This document shows, piece by piece, positions 18,848 to 27,450 of a DNA stretch of 64,000 nt (the first letter of the stretch is position 1; every line of letters starts with the position of its first letter). The DNA is from Acidobacteria bacterium RIFCSPLOWO2_12_FULL_66_21 (GTDB lineage: Bacteria; Acidobacteriota; Vicinamibacteria; Vicinamibacterales; 2-12-FULL-66-21). The notes below the pieces were generated by a model. That model saw only the letters and a list, made by a program, of their open reading frames with translations, was not told the origin of the DNA and made no database searches. Location of the stretch: contig MELC01000038.1 in the NCBI GenBank assembly GCA_001767455.1, positions 198,553 to 262,552 on the forward strand, given 5' to 3'. The translations under genes were made by a program, and so were the position numbers.

Positions 18848-19813
18848 TCAATCGCCGCGCGGGAGCACGACGTTGAGTGGAATAGTCTCGCCGCGCCGCA
18901 CACGCAGTTCCGTCGTGTACGGCTTGTACCCTTCCTTCCGGATCTCGATGCGGTGCGTACCCTCCGCCAGGTCGAGCACGAACCGGGCCTCACCTGGCGT
19001 CGTGTCCCAGCGCTCGCCGTCGATCAGGATCTCCACGTCGGCCGGCTGCACGCGCAGCGACAGCGTCCCGAACATCCCGCGCTCGACGCGCTCGGGTTCG
19101 ACCGGAGGTCTGACCGGCTCGGCGCCGCGATCGCGCGGACGATCGGGCGGCGGCGCCTGACGGCCGTAGCCTTCCGGACCCTGGCGCGGATATCCTTCGG
19201 GCCCTCCCGCGCGCGGCGCCGGCCGCGGCTCCGGCGGCTGCCCGTTCAACGGCTGCATCGTCTGGCGGATGTGGTACGACTCGCCCGGACGAAACAGCAT
19301 CCGCTCGCGGATCGTGCGGAAGCCCTCGAGATAGATCTCGATCTCGTGCTCGCCGTACGGCACGCGCAGCCGCTGCAGCACCCCGTCGAAATCATCCACG
19401 GTCCCAACCAGGTATCCGTCGACGTAGACCTCGGCCTGGCGCGGCGTCACCTGAATCCGAAGATCGCTCGCTGCCTCGTAATAGCCGCGATACGGATAGC
19501 GCGGATACGGATACGGATACTGGTCGTAGTAGTAGTAGTACGGGGAACCCCAGTAATCGTAGTACCCACGACCGAGCCAGAACGACAGGTAGAACGACGA
19601 GGGGTAGTAGGGGCGGTAAGAGTAGTAGGGCCGCGTGTAGATGACCGGCCGATACACGGGTCGAACTGCCGTACGCCCGATGGTCACGGTCCGCGTCCCC
19701 GGTCGAGGGATCACGCGCCCGCGCTGGGCAGCCGCCTCGGCGGGCCAGAGCGTCACCATCGCGGCGGTCGCGCAGGCGATGGCGAAAACAAACAATCGCG
19801 GTTTCCGATTCAC
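18848..19813 (-). CDS. Exported PEGA-domain protein
   Basis: A 321-residue protein with an N-terminal signal peptide (FVFAIACATAAMVTLWPAEA), a tyrosine/proline-rich segment (about 55-110, runs such as PYYYYYDQYPYPYPRYPY), a first PEGA domain (about 117-185; DLRIQVTPRQAEVYVDGYLVG), a proline-rich linker and a second PEGA domain (about 250-320; LSLRVQPADVEILIDGERW). PEGA domains are surface-associated beta modules. Probably periplasmic or surface-attached; no enzymatic signature. Confidence 0.85.
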   Translation of the reverse strand: MNRKPRLFVFAIACATAAMVTLWPAEAAAQRGRVIPRPGTRTVTIGRTAVRPVYRPVIYTRPYYSYRPYYPSSFYLSFWLGRGYYDYWGSPYYYYYDQYPYPYPRYPYRGYYEAASDLRIQVTPRQAEVYVDGYLVGTVDDFDGVLQRLRVPYGEHEIEIYLEGFRTIRERMLFRPGESYHIRQTMQPLNGQPPEPRPAPRAGGPEGYPRQGPEGYGRQAPPPDRPRDRGAEPVRPPVEPERVERGMFGTLSLRVQPADVEILIDGERWDTTPGEARFVLDLAEGTHRIEIRKEGYKPYTTELRVRRGETIPLNVVLPRGD

Positions 19814-20034
19814 GGCAAACCTCCGGTAGCAGGCATCTTCCTGCTGAGCAAGCAGAATGCCAGCCAGTGTACACCTCGAGCACGCCGTAACTGGCTGCCG
19901 GCCATCATGTTGCCGCCGCCCGCCCGTTGCCGGTCATCCGTCGCCGTCATCGCGCGAGCACACTGTGACTGCACATCAGGACAGCGCCCCGCAGCTCGCA
20001 GCTAGCGGCTCGCGGGCCCCGACCGCCGAGTCGA

Positions 20035-21261
20035 TCACCGTCCCGGCCGTCGCGGAGGCGTCGGCACCAATGGACTCGAGGTGGGCGCAGTCGGCTTGGT
20101 GGCGGCACTGTCCGACAGTTGGACGCGCGTGACCACGCGCGTCCCTTCGGCGAACGGCGGGTCGAGCACCTCGACGAAGCTGCCGTCGCTGACGCCGGTG
20201 CGCGCGCGCACGGGCTGAATCGACTCGCCGTTCTGCAGCCAGATCGTGACCGTGTCCGCCGGGGCATTGCCCTGCGGCTGCGGCGCGTCGAGACGCTCGA
20301 GCAGGTCCATGCCGGGATGGAACCTTGTTGCCGCGCTCGGCACGCGGACGACGTTCTCGCGCCGCGCGACCTCGATGTGAACGGTCGCGGTCATGCCGGG
20401 CTTCAGCTTCAGCGCCAGGTTCGGCGCGCTGACGATCGCGGCGTAGGTCACCACGTTCGATTCGACGGTCGGGTTGAGGCGCACCTGCTCGACGCGGCCG
20501 GCGAAGGTCTCCTCCGGGTACGCCTCGACCGTGAAGCCCACCGGCTGGCCGGACTGGATCTGTCCGACGTCGGATTCGTCAATGCTCGTCTTTACTTGCA
20601 TCTCGGTCAGATCGGCCGCGATGCTGAAGAGCGTCGGCGCCTGAAGACTCGCAGCCACGGTCTGGCCGACGTCCACCGCGCGCGACACGACGATGCCGTC
20701 GATGGGCGAAGTGATGACGGTCTTGCTCAGGTTCACCTGCGCCTGGGTCAGCGAGGCCCGCGCCTGCGTCACCTGCGCCTGCGCAGACTTCACCTGCGCC
20801 TCGGCGGAGTTGCGCGCGGTGACGGCCGCGTCCAGATCCGCCGCGGGAATGAGCTGCCGGCCGGCGAGCTCGCGCGCGCGCTGGAGCTGTCGGTCCGACT
20901 CCGAGAGCGCCACGCCCAGCCGTTCGACCTCAGCCTCGGCGCGGACGAGATTGGCGCGCGCCTGATCGACGGCGCTGCTGAACAACGACGGCTCCAGGCG
21001 CGCGAGCACCTGCCCCTTCTTGACGAGGCTGTTGAAGTCCGCGGTCAGCGACTGCACGGTGCCGGAGACCTGGCTCCCGACCGCGACCGTCGTGACCGCC
21101 TCCAGCGTTCCGGTGGCGGAGACCACGCTCACGATCGGACCGCGCGTCGCCGCTTCGGTCACGATTTCCGGTGCGTCCTCGCTGCCCTTCCCATAGAAAG
21201 CGCGCACGGTCAGCGTCGTCAGTATGGCCAGCACCACGACAATTGCCCATATTCGCTTCAT
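20035..21261 (-). CDS. Efflux periplasmic adaptor (MacA/HlyD type), orphan
   Basis: A 408-residue membrane-fusion protein. An N-terminal anchor (IWAIVVVLAILTTLTVRAFY) precedes the first lipoyl half (VVSATGTLEAVTTVAVGSQVSG), a helical hairpin with AQVKSAQAQVTQARASLTQAQ, the second lipoyl half (VITSPIDGIVVSRAVDVGQTV) and beta-barrel domains to about 380. It would link an inner-membrane pump to an outer-membrane channel, but no permease or channel gene follows, so its partner must be elsewhere. Confidence 0.9.
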   Translation of the reverse strand: MKRIWAIVVVLAILTTLTVRAFYGKGSEDAPEIVTEAATRGPIVSVVSATGTLEAVTTVAVGSQVSGTVQSLTADFNSLVKKGQVLARLEPSLFSSAVDQARANLVRAEAEVERLGVALSESDRQLQRARELAGRQLIPAADLDAAVTARNSAEAQVKSAQAQVTQARASLTQAQVNLSKTVITSPIDGIVVSRAVDVGQTVAASLQAPTLFSIAADLTEMQVKTSIDESDVGQIQSGQPVGFTVEAYPEETFAGRVEQVRLNPTVESNVVTYAAIVSAPNLALKLKPGMTATVHIEVARRENVVRVPSAATRFHPGMDLLERLDAPQPQGNAPADTVTIWLQNGESIQPVRARTGVSDGSFVEVLDPPFAEGTRVVTRVQLSDSAATKPTAPTSSPLVPTPPRRPGR

Positions 21262-21369
21262 GTACTAGAGGACGCTCGGGCGGTGGCGTTTCGTAGCCCA
21301 CGGTGTGAAAAATCGATGTCAGGACGGGACGTCGTGAACAGCCTCGGCCGTAGGCGGTAGACTGAATGC

Positions 21370-22110
21370 ATGACCCCGCTTGACGAGCCGGCCCTCGAGC
21401 GTCCGATCCAGGGCCGCGTGCTCGTCGTGGAAGACGATCCGAACATCCGCGACCTCGTGGTCCTGCACCTCGGGCTCGAAGGGTTGACCACGGTGGCGGT
21501 GGGCGACGGCAGCGAGGCGCTGCGTCTCGCGAAAGCGGAGCCGTTCGACCTGATCGTGCTCGACGTCATGCTGCCGGGCCTCGACGGCGTCACCGTCTGC
21601 CGCGCGATCCGCCGCGATTCGATGAACGGCGACGTCCCGATCCTGATGCTGACGGCGCGGCGCGACGAGTCCGACAAGGTGCTCGGCCTCGAGAGCGGCG
21701 CGGACGACTACGTCACGAAGCCGTTCGGCGTGCGCGAGTTCATTGCGCGCGTGCGCGCGCTGCTGCGGCGGCGCGCCTCGCGGCCCTCCGGCGCGCCGGG
21801 CCACGGCCACCCGGTCGTTGTCGGCACCCTGACGGTGGACCCGGCGCGGCGCATGGCGCGGATCGACACGCGCGACGTGGAGCTCACGGCGAACGAGTTC
21901 GAACTGCTCTACCTGCTGGCGAGCAACAAGGGCATCGTCTTCAGCCGCGAAGCGCTGATGGCGCGCGTCTGGGGCAACGAGACGCACATCACCGAGCGCA
22001 GCGTCGACACGCTCGTCAAGCGGGTGCGCAAGAAGATCGAGGTGGACGCCGCGGAGCCGCGGTTCATTCTCACGGTCTGGGGGACCGGGTACAAGTTCGC
22101 CGATGGCTAA
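21370..22110 (+). CDS. OmpR/PhoB-family response regulator
   Basis: A 246-residue regulator with a receiver domain (EDD at 21-23, phospho-acceptor D65 in LIVLDVMLPG, K near 121 in DDYVTKPFG) and a C-terminal winged helix (ELTANEFELLYLLASN, ERSVDTLVKRVRKKI). It overlaps the histidine kinase by eight bases, so the two are a coupled pair. The inducing signal is unknown; the adjacent adaptor gene faces away. Confidence 0.95.
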   Translation: MTPLDEPALERPIQGRVLVVEDDPNIRDLVVLHLGLEGLTTVAVGDGSEALRLAKAEPFDLIVLDVMLPGLDGVTVCRAIRRDSMNGDVPILMLTARRDESDKVLGLESGADDYVTKPFGVREFIARVRALLRRRASRPSGAPGHGHPVVVGTLTVDPARRMARIDTRDVELTANEFELLYLLASNKGIVFSREALMARVWGNETHITERSVDTLVKRVRKKIEVDAAEPRFILTVWGTGYKFADG

Positions 22111-23578
22111 CCTCTGGTATCGGAGCCTGTACTGGCGCATCGCGTTCGGCTTCATCGCGCTGCTCGCCACGCTGCTGCTCGCCCAGGGACTGCTTTTTTT
22201 CTGGCTCACCGATCGGTTTGTCAGCTCGTCACCCGCGCGGACGCCCGCGCAGCTCGCCGAGATCATCGCCGACGACATCGCCGCCGAGCTGACGCAGCAT
22301 CCGCAGGGCTCGATCGAGACGTACGTCTCGACGAACTTCCGCCGCTACCAGCCGTTCGTCGTGGCGCTGACCGACGGCCGCCGCGCGTCGAACCGGCCGT
22401 CGATGCTCCCACCCGGGTTGGAGCGCGGCGTCCAGGAGCGGCTGCGCCGCAGCCTGATGGGCTATGGCACGGGCACCGAGTCGTTCGGCGGGCGGCGCGG
22501 CGGGCCGCGCGCCCCGGCGGAGTACGCCGCGGTCGTCGTCGGCGCCCAACAGCGGGGCCTCGTCGCCGTTCCTACCAACCCTCCGCCGGTGTTCGTGCTG
22601 CTGCGCGAGCTGGGTCCGACGCTTGCGTGGTTCGGGCTCGGGCTGCTCGGCGTCGGCGCCACGATCATGGCGCTCGTGATCTTCCGCCCCGCGCACAACC
22701 GGCTGCGCAGCCTCGAGCAGGCCGCGCGCGCGCTCGGCGAGGGGCGCACGGAGGTCAGGGCCAGCGAACGAGGGGGCGACGAGGTCAGCTCGCTCGCGCG
22801 GACGTTCAACCGGATGGCCGTGGATCTGGACAGCCGCGCGAAGGCGCTCTCGGCCTCGGATCGCGCGCGGCGGCAACTGCTGGCCGACGTGTCGCACGAG
22901 CTGATGACGCCGCTCTCGGCCATTCGCGGCTACGTCGAGACGCTGTCGATGCCGGAGCTGACGCTCGATCGGCCCACCCGGCGGCGCTACCTCGACATCG
23001 TCGAACAGGAAACGCACAAGCTCGAAGCGATCATCGGCGACCTCCTCGATCTCGCGCGGCTCGAGGGGGGCGGCGAGACACTCAACAGGGAGAGCGTGCC
23101 GGTCGCCGACCTGTTCACGCGCGTGGCGGACCGGCACGAACCGACGATCCGCGAGAACGGCATCACGCTCGAGACGGAGATCGCGCCCGGCACCCCGCCG
23201 GTGTGGGGCGATGCGGCGCGGCTGGAGCAAGCCGTGCAGAATGTCGCGGCCAATGCGATCCGCCACACGCCGCGCGGCGGCCGCGTCACGCTGCGCGCCG
23301 AAGGGGCTGAGGACCGCGTCCACATCACCGTGCACGACACGGGCCCCGGCATCCCGACCGAGCACCTGCCGCGGGTGTTCGATCGGTTCTACAAGGTGGA
23401 CGCCTCGCGCGCGGGCACCGCGGTCCCGTCCGGCAGCGGACTCGGTCTCTCGATTGTCCGAGCGATCGTGGAGAAACACGGCGGGACCGTGACCGCCGCC
23501 AACTCAGCCGACGGAGGAGCCGTCTTCGAGCTGCTGCTTCCCACGGATGGCCGCGGCACGTCCACAACTCCGGAATAG
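22103..23578 (+). CDS. Sensor histidine kinase
   Basis: A 491-residue kinase. Transmembrane segments lie at about 13-35 and 172-193 around a roughly 135-residue periplasmic sensor domain. A HAMP domain follows (about 195-247), then the dimerisation domain with phospho-histidine H265 in LADVSHELMTPLSAIRGY and the ATPase domain with N (NVAANAIRHTP), DTGPGIP and GSGLGLSIVR motifs. It phosphorylates the regulator encoded just upstream. Sensor domain is not recognised. Confidence 0.95.
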   Translation: MANLWYRSLYWRIAFGFIALLATLLLAQGLLFFWLTDRFVSSSPARTPAQLAEIIADDIAAELTQHPQGSIETYVSTNFRRYQPFVVALTDGRRASNRPSMLPPGLERGVQERLRRSLMGYGTGTESFGGRRGGPRAPAEYAAVVVGAQQRGLVAVPTNPPPVFVLLRELGPTLAWFGLGLLGVGATIMALVIFRPAHNRLRSLEQAARALGEGRTEVRASERGGDEVSSLARTFNRMAVDLDSRAKALSASDRARRQLLADVSHELMTPLSAIRGYVETLSMPELTLDRPTRRRYLDIVEQETHKLEAIIGDLLDLARLEGGGETLNRESVPVADLFTRVADRHEPTIRENGITLETEIAPGTPPVWGDAARLEQAVQNVAANAIRHTPRGGRVTLRAEGAEDRVHITVHDTGPGIPTEHLPRVFDRFYKVDASRAGTAVPSGSGLGLSIVRAIVEKHGGTVTAANSADGGAVFELLLPTDGRGTSTTPE

Positions 23579-23594
23579 CACGGAAGAACACCGA

Positions 23595-23681
23595 TTCAAG
23601 GACGACCTGTTGCGCAGCCCTTCAGGGCTGCCTCTGTTTCAAGGACGACCTGTTGCGCAGCCCTTCAGGGGCTGCCTCTGT
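23595..23681 (+). repeat. Two direct copies of a 43-44-bp unit with internal palindrome
   Basis: Unit begins TTCAAGGACGACCTGTTGCG, continues with the palindrome CAGCCCTTCAGGGCTG and ends CCTCTGT. The second copy has one extra G in the palindrome. The palindrome is shared with 14138-14160. Confidence 0.8.
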
Positions 23682-23785
23682 GGCATTTCCGTGAAAGTTG
23701 AGCCGGCTCAGGCGTTTGCATAAACAGGCCAGAGCCCGGCATCGTATCCGGTGATAGTCAACCCGGTGCAGGGTCGAGATGTCTC

Positions 23786-26700
23786 ATGATGAATGTGAGA
23801 AGGCGGATGACAGGACGCGCGCGACTGGCCCGTGCGGCGGCAGTGCTCGGCGGAGGCGTCGCGTTTGCGTTCGCCGTGATGCTCCCGGTGGACGCGCAGC
23901 AGGCCGCCTCGGCCGGTGGTTGCCGCATCGGCGGCAAGGCCGCGAGCGGGACGACGCCGATTCCCGGTGTGTCGGTCGTCATCCAGTCTGGCGCCACCGT
24001 GACGGCGGTCACCTCGACTGACCCGGACGGCACGTACCACGTGTCCGTCCCGCCCGGCTCGTACAGTTTCATCGCGTCGCTGACCGGGTTCGATCCCATT
24101 CAGCGCGATCTCAGCCTCGGTCCCGCGCCGTGCGATCTAACGGTGGACCTGTCGCTGACGCTCGCGCCGCGTGTCGCGCGGTCGGCGGCGCCGGCCACGC
24201 CGGCCTCGGCGGGCGCGGCGCCGGCCGGGGCGGCCGCGCGGCCTGCGGAGCAGGGACGCGGCTCGCAGCCGCAGCGCGCGGCGCAGCCCCCCGGGCAGCG
24301 ATTCGAAACGCTCACCGCGGAAACCCAGGCGACGGCGGCGGGACTCGACGTGAACCCGCCCGACAATTCCGACGCGGCGGCGCGGCTGCTCCTGCCGCCG
24401 GGGTTCTCGATCGAGGGACCGACGCAGGCGGTCGCGATCAACGGCAACATGGCCAGCCTCGATCGCGGCATGATGAACGAGCGGATGGACGCGATCGGCC
24501 GCGGCGAATTCGATCCGATGACCGGCGAGTTCGCCCAGGGGTTCGGTGGACAGGGCGGGTTCGGCGGGCGCGGCGGGCCCGGCGGCGGGCGCGAGGGGAT
24601 GGGCGGACGCGGCGGGCCGGGCGGACGCGAGGGTGGTCCCGGCGGCTTCATGCTCGGCGGACGGGGGCGCGGACAGAACGCGTACCAGCTCCAGAGCAAT
24701 TACACCTTCGGCGGATCCGCGCTCGACAGCGCGCCGTACCAACTCCGGCCGGGTTCTTCCGCGCAGCAGCGCCCGTACACGCGTCAGAATTTCGGCGTCA
24801 CCGTCGGCGGCCCCGTGAAGATCCCCGGCATCTACGACGGGACGCGCACGACGCAGTTCAACGCCAGTTACACCGGAAGCCGCGGCGGGGACCTGTTCGA
24901 TCAATACGCAACGGTGCCGACCTCCGCCATGCGCGGCGGAGATTTCAGCGGTGCCGGCGTGCAGCTCGTCGACCCGGCCACCCGCCTTCCGTTCGGTGAC
25001 AATCAGATCCCGCTCTCGCGGATGAGCCCGAGCGCGCTCGCGCTGCTTCGCTTCATTCCGCTCCCGAATCTCGACGGCACGAGCCGCAATTTCCACTACG
25101 TCACGACGAACCAGTCGGTGTCCAACAGCCTCAGCGTCCGCGTCACGCACAGCTTCACGCCGAACGCGGCCGGCGGACGCGGCGGACCGGGCGGGCGGGG
25201 GGGCGCCGCCGGCCGGGGCGGCGGCGCGGCGGTCCGGGGCGGACGCGGCGGTCGCGGCGCGCTGGGCACGAGCGTCATGATGACCGCGCAGCTGCAGTAC
25301 CGGCGCAACAACACCGATCAGAACAACGTCTTCCCGACGCTCGGCGGCGAGACCACCGGGTCGAGCCTCGCCCTGCCGGTGTCGTTCAACATCCAGCACA
25401 AGCGGACGCTCCACAACGTCAACGTCAACTTCTCGCGGACCCAGTCCCGATCGCACAATCAGTACGCGTTTTCAGACGACGTGGCGGGGGCGGCGGGGAT
25501 CGGCGGCGTGTCCACGGATCCGTTCGACTGGGGCGTGCCGCAGCTCTCGTTCTCGAGCCTCACGAGCGTCCGCGACATGACGCCGACCCGGCGCACCGAT
25601 ACGCGCGTCAGCCTCGCGTACGGGTGGACGCGGCCGTTCACGAAGCACACGCTGCGTCTTGGCGGCGACGTCCGCCTCGACGAGTCCAACAACCGCACCG
25701 ACTCGAACGCCCGCGGCGCGTTCGTCTTCACCGGCCTGTATGCGTCGGGCGGCTCGCCGGTCGTGCGGGGCGGAGGACTCGACTTCGCGGATTTCCTGCT
25801 CGGCATGCCGCAGCAGGCGACGGTGCAGTACGGCCCCGGCGACGTGCGCATGTCGGGCAGGTCGATGAGCGCGTACTTGCAGGACGACTGGCGGAAGACC
25901 TCGACGCTGACGTTCAATCTGGGGCTTCGGTACGAGTTGATGTGGCCGTTCGTGGAGCGCGGCGGCCAGATGGTCAACCTCGACGTCGCGCCGGACTTCA
26001 CGGCGGCCGTGCCCGTCATCTCCGGCGGCACCGGCCCCTTCTCGGGCACGTTCCCGAAAGCGCTGCTGCGGCCCGACACGAACAACCTCGCGCCGCGCGT
26101 GGGATTCGCCTGGCGCGTCAAGCCGGGCACGATCCTGCGCGGCGGGTACGGCATCAGCTACAACGCGGGTTCGTATTCCACGATCGCACGGCAGATGGTC
26201 GGACAGCCGCCCTTCGCCGTCACCAACTACGCCGTCGGCACGGCCGGATACCCGCTGGTCCTCGTCGATCCGTTCGCCACCGCGTCGCCAACCGCGACGA
26301 CCAACACGTACGGCGTGCAAAGGGATTACGCGCTCGGCATGGTGCAGACGTGGAACGCCGATCTCTCGCGCGACATCCGCCGGGCGTGGAACCTCGGCGC
26401 CGGGTACACCGAGACCCGGGGATCGAGTCTCGACACCATTCGCGCGCCGAATCGCGGGCCCACCGGCCTGCGAATCCCCGGCGTCCAGCCGTTCCTGTGG
26501 CAGACCTCGGACGGATCCTCGGTGCTGCACGCGGCGACCTTCCGCGTGGCACGCCGTCCTGTGAAGGGCGTCGGCGGCGGCATGACGTATACGCTCGCCA
26601 GGTCCCGTGACAACGCGTCGTCGATGGGCGGCGGCGGCAGCACCGTCGCGCAGGACGACCGCAACCTCGCGGCGGAATGGGCGCGCTCGAGCTTCGACCG

Positions 26701-27241
26701 CCGTCACCAGCTCACCGCGAACCTGAATGTCGAGCTGCCGTTCGGGCCCAATCGCCCGTGGCTGAACCAGGGGGGAGCCCTGGCGGCCGCGCTTCGCGAC
26801 TGGCGGTTCACGACGACCTTCACGTGGCAATCGGGGACGCCGCTGACGGCACGGGTACAGGGGGCGGCGACGGAAGTCGCGCAGGGCACCAACGGCACGC
26901 TGCGCGCCGATTACAACGGCGGGCCAATCCAGCTCGCCAATCCGACGATCGACCGATTCTTCAACACGAGCGCGTTCTCGGCGCCGGCGCCGGGGCTGTT
27001 CGGGACGTCGTCGCGGAACATGATCGTCGGCCCGGGCAGCAGGCAGCTCAACGCGCAGGTCTCGCGCGATGTGCGCATGGGACGGACCCACGCCATCACC
27101 ATTCAGCTCAATGCCACGAACCTGCTGAACCTGGTGAACTACGCGGGCATCGACACGGTCGTCAACTCGCCGACCTTCGGACAGGTGCTGTCGGTGCGAG
27201 CGATGCGGTCCATGCAGATGAACCTGCGGTTCAGATTCTAG
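23786..27241 (+). CDS. Oar-like TonB-dependent receptor with carboxypeptidase-regulatory domain
   Basis: An 1151-residue outer-membrane protein. A signal peptide (to about residue 37) precedes a carboxypeptidase-regulatory-like domain (about 45-125; SVVIQSGATVTAVTSTDPDG, GSYSFIASLTGFD), a long alanine/proline linker, glycine-rich stretches (about 250-295 and 460-495, runs of GGRGGPGG) and a beta-barrel that ends MRSMQMNLRFRF with the terminal aromatic. The glycine-rich inserts fall in plug or loop regions, unusual in amount. The plug's usual TonB box is not obvious. Imports an unknown, probably large or sugar/peptide ligand. Confidence 0.88.
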   Translation: MMNVRRRMTGRARLARAAAVLGGGVAFAFAVMLPVDAQQAASAGGCRIGGKAASGTTPIPGVSVVIQSGATVTAVTSTDPDGTYHVSVPPGSYSFIASLTGFDPIQRDLSLGPAPCDLTVDLSLTLAPRVARSAAPATPASAGAAPAGAAARPAEQGRGSQPQRAAQPPGQRFETLTAETQATAAGLDVNPPDNSDAAARLLLPPGFSIEGPTQAVAINGNMASLDRGMMNERMDAIGRGEFDPMTGEFAQGFGGQGGFGGRGGPGGGREGMGGRGGPGGREGGPGGFMLGGRGRGQNAYQLQSNYTFGGSALDSAPYQLRPGSSAQQRPYTRQNFGVTVGGPVKIPGIYDGTRTTQFNASYTGSRGGDLFDQYATVPTSAMRGGDFSGAGVQLVDPATRLPFGDNQIPLSRMSPSALALLRFIPLPNLDGTSRNFHYVTTNQSVSNSLSVRVTHSFTPNAAGGRGGPGGRGGAAGRGGGAAVRGGRGGRGALGTSVMMTAQLQYRRNNTDQNNVFPTLGGETTGSSLALPVSFNIQHKRTLHNVNVNFSRTQSRSHNQYAFSDDVAGAAGIGGVSTDPFDWGVPQLSFSSLTSVRDMTPTRRTDTRVSLAYGWTRPFTKHTLRLGGDVRLDESNNRTDSNARGAFVFTGLYASGGSPVVRGGGLDFADFLLGMPQQATVQYGPGDVRMSGRSMSAYLQDDWRKTSTLTFNLGLRYELMWPFVERGGQMVNLDVAPDFTAAVPVISGGTGPFSGTFPKALLRPDTNNLAPRVGFAWRVKPGTILRGGYGISYNAGSYSTIARQMVGQPPFAVTNYAVGTAGYPLVLVDPFATASPTATTNTYGVQRDYALGMVQTWNADLSRDIRRAWNLGAGYTETRGSSLDTIRAPNRGPTGLRIPGVQPFLWQTSDGSSVLHAATFRVARRPVKGVGGGMTYTLARSRDNASSMGGGGSTVAQDDRNLAAEWARSSFDRRHQLTANLNVELPFGPNRPWLNQGGALAAALRDWRFTTTFTWQSGTPLTARVQGAATEVAQGTNGTLRADYNGGPIQLANPTIDRFFNTSAFSAPAPGLFGTSSRNMIVGPGSRQLNAQVSRDVRMGRTHAITIQLNATNLLNLVNYAGIDTVVNSPTFGQVLSVRAMRSMQMNLRFRF

Positions 27242-27450
27242 GGTGCTGAAGGGTGCTGAGGGGTGCTGAAGGGTGCTGAGGGGTGCTGAGGGGTGCTGAG
27301 GGGTGCTGAAGGGTGCTGAGGGGTGCTGAAGGGTGCTGAGGGGTGCTGAAGGGTGCTGAGGGGTGCTGAGGGGTGCTGAGGGGTGCTGAAGGGTGCTGAG
27401 GGGTGCTGAAGGGTGCTGAGGGGTGCTGAGAGGTGCTGAAGGGTGCTGGT
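27241..27450 (+). repeat. Decamer tandem array (GGGTGCTGAR), about 21 copies
   Basis: From base 27241 the sequence is a run of GGGTGCTGAA and GGGTGCTGAG units with no insertions up to 27430, then AGGTGCTGAA and GGGTGCTGGT. It starts inside the stop codon of the receptor gene. Each unit has GTG and TGA and some GAGG, so the array offers start, stop and Shine-Dalgarno-like signals in shifting frames. Confidence 0.95.

Noticed and set aside
27241..27448. The decamer array as a CRISPR
   Set aside because: Units are 10 bases with no spacers; no cas genes are near.
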